Below are positions 63,048 through 64,000 of a stretch of 64,000 bases of DNA, piece after piece. The notes beneath the pieces are model-generated. The model made no database searches. It was not told the origin of the DNA and was given only the letters and a program-made list of their open reading frames with translations. Both the position numbers and the translations under genes were made by a program. The stretch lies in the NCBI GenBank assembly GCA_013396995.1, contig VWZP01004535.1:1282858-1346857 (forward strand), written 5' to 3'. The DNA is from Dicaeum eximium (taxonomy: Eukaryota; Chordata; Aves; Passeriformes; Dicaeidae). Each line of letters starts with the position of its first letter. The first letter of the stretch is position 1.

Positions 63048-63155
63048 GAATCCCAGAAATCATAGAAAGGCTTGGGCTGGAAAGGACAGAATGGTTTGGG
63101 TTCACAGGGACCTTAAACATTATCTCATTCCAACCCCTGCCATGGGCAGGGATGT
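63048..63155 (-). mobile_element. CR1 LINE fragment, short, possibly internally duplicated
   Basis: AGAATCCCAGAAATCATAGA and GGCTTGGGCTGGAAAGGACA are followed by a second copy of the same CR1 part, AGAATGGTTTGGGTTCACAG, then TTCCAACCCCTGCCATGGGC. The terminal module thus appears twice, from a nested insertion or a local duplication. Confidence 0.8.
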
Positions 63156-64000
63156 CAGTAATATGGAGATACATTTCAGCCTTCCTCCAGAAAAGCTAAA
63201 ATAATTTGTCAGCTGGTTTAGATGGCTGTGTGTGAACACTCTGTGCCCATCAGCACTCACCACTCTGCTAGTTCTTCTGTCATTCATAAATTTTTTTGCT
63301 GCAGTGATTCCATATTTACTCCTAGATCAGTAATGTAAATATTGATAGGAGTAAGTGGAATAGCAGAAACCCACCAGAAATACATTTGATATTTATTCCA
63401 CATTGACAGCTGCTTTTTGAGATCTGTCATTTAGTTTTTATTCAATTATTAATGCATGTTGTTGATAATTGTATAGTGCTGATCTTTTAATCAGAATATC
63501 CTTCACTACTGAATCAAACATGTCACAAAAATGTATTTTATTTGCACAGCTACTCTAATAGAACTTGCAACTAAATCTAACTGTAATCTCATCACAGAAT
63601 GAAATCAGGTTTGTGTAGAATGAACAATTTCTTGTGAAATGCTAAACTTTATTTTATTCTTTTGATTTTTCATTGACTGAATCCAAATAGCACCATAACT
63701 TATTGGTTTTCCTCCTGAAGTGAATGACATCTTTTCTGAAATCTGCACAGGATTGTGAAAACCTTCACGTTTCTCTTTGGTTTTTCTTAAAAGATATTTT
63801 ATATAACTTTCTTAAAGAGATTTTTGAGAACTTCCAACCAAGGCATCCAGAAGAGCGACTTGGCTGCTGGGCTGGCACTGCAAGAAAGCCCAGAGGGAAG
63901 AAGGAATGTCTGAGTCATCCTCAAAACTCCCTTTTCCAGGTCTCCAGCACAAATCAGAGAGCAGCAGGGACTTGTTCCAGGCTGCTTCAGCACAGGCAGA

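Larger units (their letters stand above)
41262..64000 (-). other. MEGF11: Upstream MEGF11 intron or 5' flank (22.7 kb, partial)
   Basis: Exon A needs an upstream exon ending in phase 1, so at least the right-hand neighbour of exon A is intron. I searched the minus strand for codons of the EMI domain and first EGF repeat (CVHGRC, CxCxPGWGG, QCCPGY-like) and found none. Contents are a minisatellite, six CR1 fragments, an AT-rich candidate regulatory block (57990-58720), a membrane-type exon-like ORF (55897-56094) and a CpG-rich patch (62620-62935). The remainder is unique AT-rich sequence in which I see nothing. Confidence 0.65.

Noticed and set aside
1..64000. tRNA, rRNA, CRISPR or prokaryotic-type operons
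   Set aside because: No cloverleaf with A/B boxes, rRNA-like sequence or regularly spaced repeat-spacer array was seen, and the content is clearly vertebrate.

Overview
The window looks like a piece of a bird genome. The evidence is ten fragments of CR1 non-LTR retrotransposon, the dominant avian LINE, several ending in the typical CR1 terminus of repeated ATTCTGTG-like octamers. Gene density is very low, with long AT-rich introns and short GC-rich coding exons. No bacterial-style gene, operon, CRISPR array or tRNA gene was seen.

The only gene I can support is on the minus strand: six consecutive internal exons of MEGF11 (multiple EGF-like domains 11), a single-pass membrane protein of the MEGF10/MEGF11/Draper type. 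In transcript order they lie at 41261-41015, 39089-38969, 33125-32989, 27171-26959, 19534-19360 and 874-754. Every boundary has AG/GT sites. The exon phases join without a break (1014 bp, 338 codons), giving about eight laminin-type EGF repeats. The start codon, signal peptide, EMI domain and first EGF repeat were not found in the 22.7 kb upstream of the first visible exon, and the later EGF repeats, membrane segment and cytoplasmic tail lie beyond position 1. The window is therefore the middle of a long gene, cut at both ends. Paralogue choice (MEGF11 over MEGF10) rests on residue patterns recalled from vertebrate MEGF11, not on a search.

Layout: 1-753 is intron; 754-874 exon; 875-19359 an 18.5 kb intron with an inverted CR1 pair near 2.8-3.3 kb; 19360-19534 exon; 19535-26958 intron with a large compound pentanucleotide microsatellite (19971-20160); 26959-27171 exon; 27172-32988 intron with a 195-bp near-identical direct duplication separated by a spacer that begins with the window's only N (32378); 32989-33125 exon; 33126-38968 intron with an AT-rich, LTR-like segment (33897-34323); 38969-39089 exon; 39090-41014 short intron with a CR1; 41015-41261 exon; 41262-64000 the upstream intron or 5' flank, with a minisatellite, six CR1 pieces and a CpG-rich patch holding a G-quadruplex motif near 62.6-62.9 kb.

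I found no convincing new multi-gene system. The most useful second looks are the N-associated duplication (probable assembly artefact), the compound microsatellite, the CpG-rich/G4 patch (possible alternative promoter), one exon-like membrane-segment ORF at 55897-56094, and three AT-rich stretches that could be conserved non-coding elements.
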